From Anthoceros angustus (Eukaryota; Streptophyta; Anthocerotopsida; Anthocerotales; Anthocerotaceae), in NCBI GenBank assembly GCA_010909165.1, contig MU008183.1, positions 372,001-436,000 of the forward strand: DNA of 64,000 nt. Direction: 5' to 3'. Below the pieces are notes generated by a model. It did no database searches. It was not told where the DNA came from and saw only the letters and a program-made list of their open reading frames with translations. Both the position numbers and the translations under genes were made by a program. Shown one piece after another: positions 53,316 to 63,155 of this stretch (the stretch's first letter is position 1; every line of letters starts with the position of its first letter).

Positions 53316-56300
53316 GATGAACATTTTCTATAAGCCAGCTTGGGTGGATTTGCAGCTTGCTGCTCTGGATGTGGAGATGGATGGATTGAGCTTGCCTGCG
53401 GGGTACGAAAGGATGGTGGTAACGGCTGAAACCGTGAGCGTGCTATGTAGTCAGGGCCATCTCGGTGAGGCTGTTGAGGCTCTGGGAGTTCTGGTGCAGA
53501 CGGAGGGCTGTGTCTCCCCGTCTTTGTTTTACGCAATTTTGAAGAGATGTGTGGGCAAGAGGGATGTTGTTTTGGGTCGTCGTGTTCATGCTTTCACGCT
53601 GAAAACTGGGTACGAGTCGGATACGCTCCTGGGCAATCACATTGTGCGGCTGTATGCTTCTCATGGCAGGCTGCAGGAAGTGATGGATGTGTTTGCAGTG
53701 GTCGCCAATCCAGATGCTTTCATGTGGTCGTCGTTGATCTCTGCTCATGCCAAACACGGGCAACACAAGCAGGCCATGCAGTTGTATCATAGGATGCGGG
53801 GATCGAGTGTGAAGCCAGATGGGCATGTGTTTGTGGCAGCTCTTCGGGCTTGTGCAAGGGGACGTGACTTGGAAGCTGGGAAGCAGGTGCATGGTCATGT
53901 GTTGGCTACTGGCGTTGAGCCTGATGTGTTCGTTGGTAGTTGCTTGGTGGACATGTATGCAAAGTGTGGCAGCTTGGGAGATGCTCGAAGAGTGTTTGAC
54001 GGACTTGCTCACAAAAATGTGGTCACCTGGACTTCTCTGATTGCAGGATATGCCCAGCAGGGGATGGGGAAGGAAGCCCTTCGTCTCTACAGGGCTATGC
54101 AAGAAGAAGGCATGGCTGTACCCAATGCCGTGACATTTGTGTGCCTCCTGCAGGCATGTGCACGTGTCGGCATCCCCGCGTTGAAGATGGGAAAGGAGCT
54201 TCATACACAAATTAGAGAACAAGGTGGTCAAGATGATGAGTTTGTAGCCAACAGTCTGGTGAACATGTATGCAAAGTGTGGCAGTTTGGAAGACGCACAA
54301 AGAGTGTTTGACGGGCTTGGTCGGAAAGATGTAGTGACTTGGAATGCTATGCTAGCTGGGTTTTCCCAACATGGCATGGGCCCAGAAGCCCTTCGTCTTT
54401 ACAGTGCCATGCAGGAAGACGGCACTGCTGTTGTACCTGATTCAGTGACGTTTGTGTCCCTCCTGCAGGCATGTGCAAGCGTGGGGAGCCGGGCTTTGGA
54501 GAAGGGGAAGCAATTTCATGCGCAAATTAGAGAACGAGGTCATCAAGACGATGTGGTTGTTGTCAACAGTTTGGTAAACATGTATGCAAAGTGTGGGAGC
54601 CTAGAGGATGCTCAGTCTGTGTTTGACGGGCTTGGTCAGAAGAATGTGGTGACGTGGAATGCCATGATAGCGGGGTATGCACAGCAGGGCATGGGCCAGG
54701 AAGCCCTTCGTCTCTACCGCTCTATGCAAGAAGAAGGTGTTGCTGTGCCGGATTCTGTCACATTTGTGTCCCTCCTGCAGGCATGTGCAAGTGTGGGCAA
54801 GCCAGCTTTGGACATGGGGAAGCAGCTTCATGCGCAAATCCAAAAATGGCAACATCAACCTGATGTGTTTGTGGGAAACAGTTTGGTGAACATGTATGCA
54901 AAGTGCGGGAGTCTAGAGGCTGCTCAGAGTGTGTTTGACGGACTTAGTAAAAAAAATGTTGTGACATGGAATGCCATGATAGCTGGGTATTCCCAGCAGG
55001 GCATGGGCCAGGAAGCCTTTCGCCTCTACAGAGCCATGCAAGACGAAGGTGTTGCTGTACCAGATTCGGTGACATTTGTCTGCCTCCTGCAGGCATGTGC
55101 CAGTCTGGGCACTCCAGCTTTGGAGATGGGGAAGCAGCTTCATGCAGAAATCCAAAAATGGCAACATCAACCTGATGTGTTTGTGGGAAACAGTTTGGTG
55201 AACATGTATGCAAAGTGCGGGAGTCTAGAGGCTGCTCAGAGTGTGTTTGATGGACTTGGAAAAAAGGATGTAGTGACATGGAATGCCATGATAGCTGGGT
55301 ATTCCCAGCAGGGCATGGGCCAGGAAGCCTTTCGCCTCTACAGAGCCATGCAAGACGAAGGTGTTGCTGTACCAGATTCGGTGACATTTGTCTGCCTCCT
55401 GCAGGCATGTGCCAGTCTGGGCACTCCAGCTTTGGAGATGGGAAAGCAGCTTCATGCACAAATTAGAGAACGAGGACATCAAGCTGATGTATTTGTTGGC
55501 AACAGTCTGGTAAACATGTATGCAAAGTGCGGGAGCCTGGAGGATGCTCAGAAACTTTTTGATGGCCTTGGCCAAAAAAATGTGGTGACGTGGAACGCCA
55601 TGATAGCAGGGTTTTCTCAGCAGGGCATGGGGCAGGGAGCCCTTCGTCTTTATAGTGCTATGCAAGCAGAAGGCATCAATGTACCCAATTCTGTGACATT
55701 TGTGTCCCTCTTGCAGGCGTGCGCAAGTGTGGGCACCCCCGCTTTGGAGATGGGCAAGCAGCTTCATGGTCAAATTAAAGAACAAGGGCATCAAGCTGAT
55801 GCCTTTGTAGCCAACAGTCTGCTAAACATGTATGCAAAGTGTGGCAGTCTAGAAGAGGCTCAGAGAGTATTTGATGGGCTTTGTAAAAAGGATGTAGTGA
55901 TGTGGAATGCCATGATAGCAGGATATTCCAAGCAGGGCATGGGCCAGGAAGCTCTGCATCTTTACAGTGCCATGCAAGAAGAAGGCATCGCTGTACCTGA
56001 TGCCGTGACGTTTGTGTGCCTCCTTCAAGCATGTGCGAGTGTGGGCACCCCAGCTTTAGAGATAGGGAAGCACATCCATAAACAAATTAGGGAACTGCGA
56101 CATGAAGCTGATGTGTTTGTAGGTAACAGTCTGGTAAACATGTATGCGAAGTGCGGCAGCTGGGAGGATGCACAAAGAGTGTTTGATAGGCTTGGTGAGA
56201 AAAATGTGGTGACATGGAATGCCATGATAGCAGGTTTTTCCCAACAGGGCATGGGCCAGGAGGGCCTTCGCCTATACAGTGCCATGCAAGAAGAAGGCAT

Positions 56301-57432
56301 TGCTCAACCCAATTCCGTGACATATGTGTGCGTCCTGCAGGCATGTTCATGTGTAGGCACCCCAGCTTTGGAGACAGGAAAGGAGATTCATGCTCAAATT
56401 AGAGAAGACGGACATCAAGCTGATGTGTTTGTTGCCAACAGCTTGGTCAAAATGTATGCAAAGTGTGGCAGCCTGGAAGATGCCCAGAGAGTGTTTGAGG
56501 GGCTTGGTCAGAAAGATTTGGCAACGTGGAATGCCATGATCGCAGGATATTCTCAGCAGGGGATGGGACAGGAAGCCCTTCGTCTTCACAGTGCTATGCA
56601 AGAGGAAGGCATCACTGTACCCAATGCCATGACTTTTGTGAGCCTCCTGCAGGCATGTGCAAACCTGGCAGCTTTTCATCTGGGAAAGCAGCTACATGCG
56701 CAGATTGAAGAACAAGGACTGCAAACTGATGTGTTTGTAGCCGGCAGTTTGATAAATATGTATGGAAAGTGCGGGAGCATGATGGATGCACGGGAGGTGT
56801 TCGATGCATTACCTGAAAGAGACGTTGTAGTCTGGAGTGCACTGATTGCGGGCTATACCTGTCAAGGAGACAGTAAAGTGGTCTTTGATATGTTCCGGAG
56901 AATGAGAGAAGATGGCATACAGCCTGTCGGCGTCACATTCCTCAGTGTTCTAACAGTATGCAGTCACGCAGGTTTAGTAGACAAGGGGAAAGAGTACTTT
57001 GAGGCCATGAGCAAGGAGTACGGCATCGCTCCCACGGTAGAGCACTACACATGCATGGTGGGTCTCCTGGGTCGTTCAGGCCGACTGGATGAGGCACTAG
57101 CTTTTGTAAAGACACTGCCTCGACTGCCTAATGCTTCAGTTTGGCACACTCTCTTGGGTGCTTGTCAAAAGTGGAGCAACGTGGAGGTCGGACTCCATGC
57201 CTTCGATGAGGCATTGAAGCTAGACAGCAAAGATACGGCAGCCTATGTGTTGATGTCCAACATATACACCGGTGCCCAGATGTGGGAGCAGGCACAGAAA
57301 ATGCAGGTGACGAGATTGAGACTTGGGGCATGGAAGCAGCCAGGTCAGAGCTGGTGGACAGATACGGACGGGCTGGTGCATAGTTTTCTGGTCTCACAAG
57401 AGACAGGGAAGGCTGAAACAGGTGTTCTATAG
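53316..57432 (+). CDS. PLS-class pentatricopeptide repeat protein, E/E+ type, 11 modules
   Basis: One uninterrupted frame; it opens at 52936, but I prefer the ATG at 53316 (MNIFYKPAWVDLQ) or 53382 (MDGLSLPAGYERM). It contains about eleven PLS modules of 104 residues with the core MYAKCGSLEDAQRVFDGLG, VVTWNAMIAGYSQQGMGQEA, LRLYSAMQEEG and VTFVSLLQACASVGTPALE. An E-domain follows (PNASVWHTLLGACQKWSNVE, YVLMSNIYTGAQMWEQAQKM) and an E+-like end (KQPGQSWWTDTDGLVHSFLV). The frame stops without a DYW deaminase domain. Such proteins bind organelle RNA and usually guide C-to-U editing, recruiting a DYW partner in trans when they lack one. Modules are extraordinarily alike, including two almost identical 312-base units. 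No strong transit peptide can be read, so the true N-terminus is uncertain. Antisense frames in the array are shadows. Confidence 0.88.
54830..55453 (+). repeat. near-identical 312-base PPR units
   Basis: Two successive 104-codon units (54830-55141 and 55142-55453) share long identical runs, such as the stretch coding IQKWQHQPDVFVGNSLVNMY and the stretch coding FRLYRAMQDEGVAVPDSVTF. The main differences are SKKN versus GKKD near the L-motif and AEIQKW versus AQIRERG at the unit end. This is recent unit duplication or gene conversion inside the PPR array. Confidence 0.85.
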
Positions 57433-57998
57433 CAGGCGTGAGCAGGAATCTGAAAGGGGAAACGGGGGAAGCTGCGTATCGCATATGCACCAGCCCGTCA
57501 GTACTGCCCACCCCTACCCTATCTTTTCATCAAATGTGCCCTGTGGGCTTAGGGGGAAGCTGTGTATTGCGTATGCTCGTCCCAGGGAAATTGTCAAACA
57601 AATGCATTCGGATCACTAGAGGTCATCTGCAAGGGTTTCTTAAGGGCAAGCAGTAGGATGCAAGGCGCACAAAGGTTCTTTTACCAAGTCTGAGGTCCGT
57701 TTCTTGCATGCCACCATTGGCAGACCAAGTAAAATTACAAGTGGAAGAGGAAGGTGCGATTGTAAGGGTTTGAAAACTGTACGAACAACCCCAAAGAATG
57801 CCCTCACAGCCTAGAAGGAGACTAATCTGATATAGAGAAACTATCAGAGACATTCCTGGTGAGACAAACTTCCTTCCAGTCCACATTTAAATCTTCCTGC
57901 TATTCAGCGCTTTCATGGCCAATTTGACCCACTTTACAAAATGAGACTCCATCAGGTAGTATACAGACAGGGGTGATACACGAAGCGTTTCACACCTT
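57433..57998. other. convergent intergenic region, no gene seen
   Basis: The PPR gene (+) and the next gene (-) end towards each other here, so this stretch should hold both 3' untranslated regions. A short direct repeat, 'gggggaagctg(c/t)gtat', occurs near 57464 and 57551. Nothing else is supported. Confidence 0.5.
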
Positions 57999-59447
57999 CT
58001 AAGGAAATGCAGAAACCAAGCCAAGTGCTTCCTCTGCCACTCGCACAGTGTCACTCCCCCCAGTTGTAACATAAATCTCCAACAGCTTTCTTCTCTGCTC
58101 TTCAGGTAAGTACGAGGTAAGTCCACGCGCCACAAGTTCGATCTCAGGGGAGTTCCGCTCAGGCGGAAAGCTTGAGTGCAGCCTGACAAGCTTCAAGAGC
58201 TCCTGCTCACACTCGACCATGGATCTCTGCTTCAAGAGAGCCCAAGCCTGAAGAAAACCAGAACGAGTCCGTGCAGCCACTGCAGCATCCACCATGGTTG
58301 CAGCTCTCTTGGCATCCAATCCTGTATGCCCAGCCAACCCTGCAAGAAACTTGGCAGCATCCTCATTCCCTAGTTCCAAGAGAGACAAGCCAGTTCCAAG
58401 CCTACTTGTGGCCGACAGCACATAGTTGACCGCAGTCCGATAGAAAGAATCCCGGGAGTTTGTTGTATCAAATGTCACTGTGGCTCCAGAGTCTCGACAC
58501 AGCCGACGGAGTTCAAGAATGTCTTCCTCCATGAAATCTTGCCCGCCTATCCTCTTCTTGATCATGGCTTGGACAAGCCTCTGAGCCTGCATGCGCGCCT
58601 CATTCCGGCGAAGGCCTATTGGCAGCACTGGCGGGCCATCAGCACCCGGCCACCATCCTGGCAGCTGACTTTCCTGCCGCTTCACTTGCACTTGAGCTCT
58701 TCGAGGCCTGGTCATATCCTTCTCAGACCGGGACACACTCACCCCGTCCAACGGGCTCCGAGTCCGGATCGTCACCTCTCTTCCTCCCAGGCTTCTATCA
58801 CGGACCACACTCGGGGAGGATCTGGACCATCCGCTGCCTTCCTCCCATCCCCACCTATACCTTCTTGCCGCCTTCAGAAAGATCCTTCCCAGCACAACCA
58901 CAAAGACAGACCAGAAGACAGCCCGGACTCCAAATGCAAGACTGGATTTCCTTAGAGCAACCACGACACGGGCATTATCCTGCACAGCCACACTGCTCCG
59001 CAAGTCCCTCAGCAACTGGACCCCATCTTCAGCAAACCCATGCCCAGCATCCACAAGTTTCTTGGCAGAAGCTTGAAGCAGTCTCTTAGCATCATGCCCG
59101 GCCCTCCACACACGTTCCCTCATCTGCTCAATGTCGATTGTTATCACCACCTTCTCATCAGCCTTGTCCTGCCCCGTCGTCCTCTCGTATTTCCTGTCCT
59201 CTTCCCTTTTCGAAAACAGCCTGAACCCTTGCACATCCTCAGCTCTTCTCCTATTGTGCCTCCTCCCAGAAAGGCTCCTAGCACTACCCACTTTTCTGGC
59301 CCGTTGCTCCTGGTCATCATCTCGTCTGACCTTTTGCAAGAAAGGCAGCCTGGCCACACCCCCTCCCAGGAACTGCTCATCCACTCTTAACCGCTCAATG
59401 CTCACAACCTTTGATGGCACCAAGGAGGTGCTCAATCCAGCCATCAC
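57999..59447 (-). CDS. single-pass membrane protein of unknown function
   Basis: Intronless frame of 482 residues. The start (ATG at 59447) opens MMAGLSTSLVPSKVVSIERL, a Ser- and basic-rich N-terminus compatible with an organelle transit peptide. A charged helical region (IDIEQMRERVWRAGHDAKRL and on) is followed by one hydrophobic helix (AVFWSVFVVVLGRIF) near residue 185, then a Arg/Ser-rich linker. The C-terminal 220 residues are conserved-looking and helical: LPGWWPGADGPPVLPIGLRR, LVQAMIKKRIGGQDFMEEDI, LELRRLCRDSGATVTFDTTN and SRDSFYRTAVNYVLSATSRL. I believe a plant family of unknown function, annotated as chloroplast proteins, has this 'LPGWWP ... RLV ... I-x-LRR-C-SG' pattern, but I recall no assigned activity. 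Plastid membrane location is inference. Confidence 0.75.
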   Translation of the reverse strand: MMAGLSTSLVPSKVVSIERLRVDEQFLGGGVARLPFLQKVRRDDDQEQRARKVGSARSLSGRRHNRRRAEDVQGFRLFSKREEDRKYERTTGQDKADEKVVITIDIEQMRERVWRAGHDAKRLLQASAKKLVDAGHGFAEDGVQLLRDLRSSVAVQDNARVVVALRKSSLAFGVRAVFWSVFVVVLGRIFLKAARRYRWGWEEGSGWSRSSPSVVRDRSLGGREVTIRTRSPLDGVSVSRSEKDMTRPRRAQVQVKRQESQLPGWWPGADGPPVLPIGLRRNEARMQAQRLVQAMIKKRIGGQDFMEEDILELRRLCRDSGATVTFDTTNSRDSFYRTAVNYVLSATSRLGTGLSLLELGNEDAAKFLAGLAGHTGLDAKRAATMVDAAVAARTRSGFLQAWALLKQRSMVECEQELLKLVRLHSSFPPERNSPEIELVARGLTSYLPEEQRRKLLEIYVTTGGSDTVRVAEEALGLVSAFP

Positions 59448-60109
59448 AGCCTCTCCTCCATGAGCTCCACTTCCCAGGTTTACAACACCGACCAGTGCGG
59501 TAACATGGAAACCCTAGGACCAAGGCTGCTCACAGAAAACCAAGAAGACTCTCCCAGCATTCAAAGAACATTGTGCAGTTCTCCTTTCTGCAACAACCTC
59601 GTCAGGTGAGGTCGAATTTCCTTAGAGCTTGCAGCCTACCATCACTGTCCCTCGCCGGTATGTCAACATTGCAGAAACATACAGCAGCTGTATTGAAGGG
59701 GAAGACTGCTATAAACTGCTGCCATCATACAAACATTTTGTCGGAAGCTGCCCATCATCCTCGTTCACTACACCTTAAATACGGCCAGATGCAAGAATCA
59801 AACAACAACGTTGTTAGCTTCTAGCATCTTCCCCACGTTTCTTACTACCAATACGTACCTAGTATTGTTTCTCGGTAGCCTTTGTTATACCTACGTACTA
59901 CCTACCATTCAGCCCTTAGTAGTGAATGGTACTACGTATGTATAACAAAAGCCCAAGAGGGAGCAAGTGGACGCTAAGCTGAGCAAGTAAGCAAAGGGTA
60001 AGTCCACTGCAAGTTTGACTTTTTTTTAATAGGGGGTATTTATTTTTCACTTACTCTATATGACAACATATGATAATAAACAAGCAAGCCCAGTAGGGTC
60101 TTACAACAG
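59448..60109. other. upstream region with an inverted repeat
   Basis: Expected promoter and 5' untranslated region of the minus-strand gene to the left. The inverted repeat at 59878-59952 is listed separately. No coding frame is supported. Confidence 0.45.
59878..59952. repeat. imperfect inverted repeat, about 30-base arms
   Basis: Left arm 59878-59911 ('gcctttgttatacctacgta' and on to 'ctaccattca') pairs with right arm 59923-59952 ('tgaatggtactacgtatgta' then 'taacaaaagc') around an 11-base loop. A mismatch and a 4-base bulge interrupt the stem. It may be a tiny MITE or a foldback in the transcript. Confidence 0.7.
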
Positions 60110-61217
60110 CAAGGCATTGTAGGCAGATAGCATATGTCAGGTGGTGGCCTCTTGGGGTGAGGTAGTAGAGATCATATATCAGCATTTTTTTGGCAGTTGA
60201 GCTTTGTCTGCTTCTGCTTTGGCCTCCCGCTTCTTGCTTCAAGGCAAGCCCTTTTTGAAGGACTTTGTATCAAAAGTTGAGGAGGGAATCTTCCTTCTTC
60301 AAGTGTCCTTGAGGCAAGCCAAGAATATGTTATCAATGGAAACAAGGCAGCTCTTCTTTCCATTCATGACCTTCCTCACTGATGGTTTTAAGGGGTTGGA
60401 GGCATCCTTGTTCGACAAACAACTCGATCAGGCATTCCAGCCCATTCTTTTGGACCCTTCTATTCCAAGGCTCACAAGAGCCTGTCTTCACTCTTGTTCT
60501 AGAAAGAGCGTAAGAGCTTGGCTGTTGGCTCGTCCATGCATACAACGATTTCACATCGCACCTACAACCTTCACTACAACGATGCGCTTCCGTCTAGAGT
60601 TGGTTCAGCCAGTGCCTTCCTCACTTCTTACTTGTGAATTCAATGTGGCTATGTTCTGGACGTATCTAAGATGCATCTTACTCGTTGCCCTCATGGAGGT
60701 CACTGTATTTGCCACCCATGATGCCATTCGTGACGTTATGTTTGCAATGGCTCGTAAAAGTGGTTATATGGATTGGAGCGCATTGGTATGTTCTACGTAC
60801 AGGTCGGACGGTCAAGGTCGACTTGAACCTCATCCAGGGTGACCAAGTCTTTGTGGCAGACATGGTAGTTTCTAACCCTAGGTTATCTAATCTGTCTTGG
60901 TTGGGCGGCAGCTGGAGCGAGGGCATCCAGGTTTCCTAAGTGTAGGAGATTGCAATCGGGCCACCTCTTCAACTTGCTTGCTTGGGAGACTTATGCGGCG
61001 TTGGCTTAAGACTTTGACAAATTCTATCAAGTTTTGTGCCAAAGCATACCATGCAAGGAGATATGGAGCGCGGCTAGCTCTATCCTATTTCACAGCGTTC
61101 TTTCCGTAGTGGGTATCCATTGCCCTCCAAAGGGCACTTGTAGGAACTATCTTACAGACAACAGCGACTAGTTCAATAATATGTAATTCATCCAATCTCT
61201 CTAATTATGCTATTGTA
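60110..61217. repeat. 1.1-kb tandem duplication, unit 1 (retroelement-like remnant)
   Basis: Unit 1 starts at 'ggcattgtaggcagatagc' and runs to the next 'ggcattgtgg'. Conceptual translations in three plus frames contain THDAIRDVMFAMARKSGYM, CPHGGHCICHP and TVKVDLNLIQGDQVFVADMV. These recall the Zn-binding and nuclease-like tail found after reverse transcriptase in some non-LTR element proteins, but the resemblance is weak and the frames are broken, so it is a remnant at best. It matches unit 2 with 1093-base spacing over its last 800 bases. Confidence 0.75.
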
Positions 61218-62309
61218 GGCATTGTGGCGGATAGCATATGTCGGTGGTGGCCTCTTGGGGTGAGGTAGTAGAGATCATATATCAGCATTTTTTGGCGGTT
61301 GAGCTTTATGCATACGCTTTGGCCTCCGCTTCTTGCTTCAAGGCAAGCCCTTTTGAAGGACTTTGTATCAAAAGTTGAGGAGGAATCTTCCTTCTTCAAG
61401 TGTCCTTGAGGCAAGCCAAGAATATGTTATCAATGGAAACAAGGCTCTTCTTTCCATTCATGACCTTCCTCATGATGGTTTTAAGGGGTTGGAGGCATCC
61501 TTGTTCGACAAACAACTCGATCGAGCATTCCAGCCCATTCTTTTGGACCCTTCTATTCCAAGGCTCACAAGAGCCTGTCTTCACTCTTGTTCTAGAAAGA
61601 GCGTAAGAGCTTGGCTGTTGGCTCGTCCATGCATACAACGATTTCACATCGCACCTACAACCTTCACTACAACGATGCGCTTCCGTCTAGAGTTGGTTCA
61701 GCCAGTGCCTTCCTCACTTCTTACTTGTGAATTCAATGTGGCTATGTTCTGGACGTATCTAAGATGCATCTTACTCGTTGCCCTCATGGAGGTCACTGTA
61801 TTTGCCACCCATGATGCCATTCGTGACGTTATGTTTGCAATGGCTCGTAAAAGTGGTTATATGGATTGGAGCGCATTGGTATGTTCTACGTACAGGTCGG
61901 ACGGTCAAGGTCGACTTGAACCTCATCCAGGGTGACCAAGTCTTTGTGGCAGACATGGTAGTTTCTAACCCTAGGTTATCTAATCTGTCTTGGTTGGGCG
62001 GCAGCTGGAGCGAGGGCATCCAGGTTTCCTAAGTGTAGGAGATTGCAATCGGGCCACCTCTTCAACTTGCTTGCTTGGGAGACTTATGCGGCGTTGGCTT
62101 AAGACTTTGACAAATTCTATCAAGTTTTGTGCCAAAGCATACCATGCAAGGAGATATGGAGCGCGGCTAGCTCTATCCTATTTCACAGCGTTCTTTCCGT
62201 AGTGGGTATCCATTGCCCTCCAAAGGGCACTTGTAGGAACTATCTTACAGACAACAGCGACTAGTTCAATAATATGTAATTCATCCAATCTCTCTAATTA
62301 TGCTATTGT
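61218..62309. repeat. 1.1-kb tandem duplication, unit 2
   Basis: Second copy of the unit. The first 270 bases differ from unit 1 by several 1-3-base deletions and some substitutions, while the remaining 820 bases appear identical except for 'tcag' versus 'tcga' near 61522. The unit edges coincide with 'attgtaggcattgt', which is present at the start of unit 2 and just after it (62309). Confidence 0.85.
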
Positions 62310-62323
62310 AGGCATTGTAGGTG

Positions 62324-62396
62324 ACTTTAGACATGAAGTTAGTTCTTTACAGTGTGACCCCAACACACTGTAAAGAACTAACTTCATGTCTAAAGT
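62324..62396. repeat. perfect palindrome, 33-base arms
   Basis: Left arm 62324-62356 (actttagacatgaagttag... to gtgtg) is the exact reverse complement of 62364-62396, with a 7-base spacer, ACCCCAA. Perfect identity implies recent origin. It lies directly after the second 1.1-kb unit and next to the 20-base terminal repeat of the neighbouring element. Confidence 0.92.
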
Positions 62397-62530
62397 AAAT
62401 AAACCTATATCAATGTTTGTCATTAATTATCATTAATTATACTATCTATAAATTTTGTTGGTTTCGATGAGTAATTATACTTACATTTTTTAAGAGATTT
62501 ATTACCACCTACATTGATATAGGTTTATTT
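62397..62530. mobile_element. MITE-like element, 134 bases, 20-base terminal inverted repeats
   Basis: 'aaataaacctatatcaatgt' at 62397-62416 is the exact reverse complement of 62511-62530. The interior is AT-rich and non-coding. Size and structure fit a miniature inverted-repeat transposable element. No clear target-site duplication is visible; the left flank is occupied by the palindrome at 62324-62396, which may have replaced it. Superfamily not assigned. Confidence 0.6.
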
Positions 62531-63155
62531 GCAACTAGGTATAGGGAGAACGTGGACACTTCATAAATATGCAGAGATGGGAAGTCCCATTTGCATTGGG
62601 GTGATGGCGAACAACCCTTTAGAGTGCCCCATGCGAAAGGAGACTAGGCCCCCCAAATAACTATGTATAGGTAGATAGGTATATTAGATCATTAATAAAA
62701 AATATTAATATTGGTAACTAAGGCCAAAGAAAAAATATGATTGGATTGACATAAACTATTGCTCAAATTGTAAAGATGATAGCTTTCAATTTCACATTTG
62801 ATAGTCTTGACATAAGTGTTCAAATGATTGTGAAAGCATGTACGCAAACATTGTCCGATAAACGTGCTTGGCTCAAGTTGCTAACTTTTTTTAACATACG
62901 ACTCATGACAATGACATAAAGAATGATGAAACTCTTTGAGAACATTTTCCATTTTTCACTTAATTCCCCTGGTTGTGTGATTATTTTATAGTACAAGAAT
63001 ATTTATGTTGACATTCCTCCTGTTGTTGTATTGAAATCACATTGAATATACCAAAAGAGTATCTCATTTGAAATGTGCTAAGGTATATGTTAGACCAAAT
63101 TTTACCACATGGAGACAAAAAGTCTAGTATAATATCACTGGAAGCCTTGTATAAG
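62531..63155. other. AT-rich spacer, no gene seen
   Basis: 3' flank of the AIRP2-like gene. AT-rich throughout, without a supported frame or repeat array. Confidence 0.45.

Noticed and set aside
52643-53536. 297-codon minus-strand frame opposite the start of the PPR gene
   Set aside because: Low-complexity Pro/Ser-rich product without a domain, antisense to a frame with clear PPR motifs further on. Treated as a shadow.
57433-57998. DYW domain of the PPR gene in another frame after the stop
   Set aside because: No His/Cys deaminase motif or DYW-like end is readable in any plus frame downstream.
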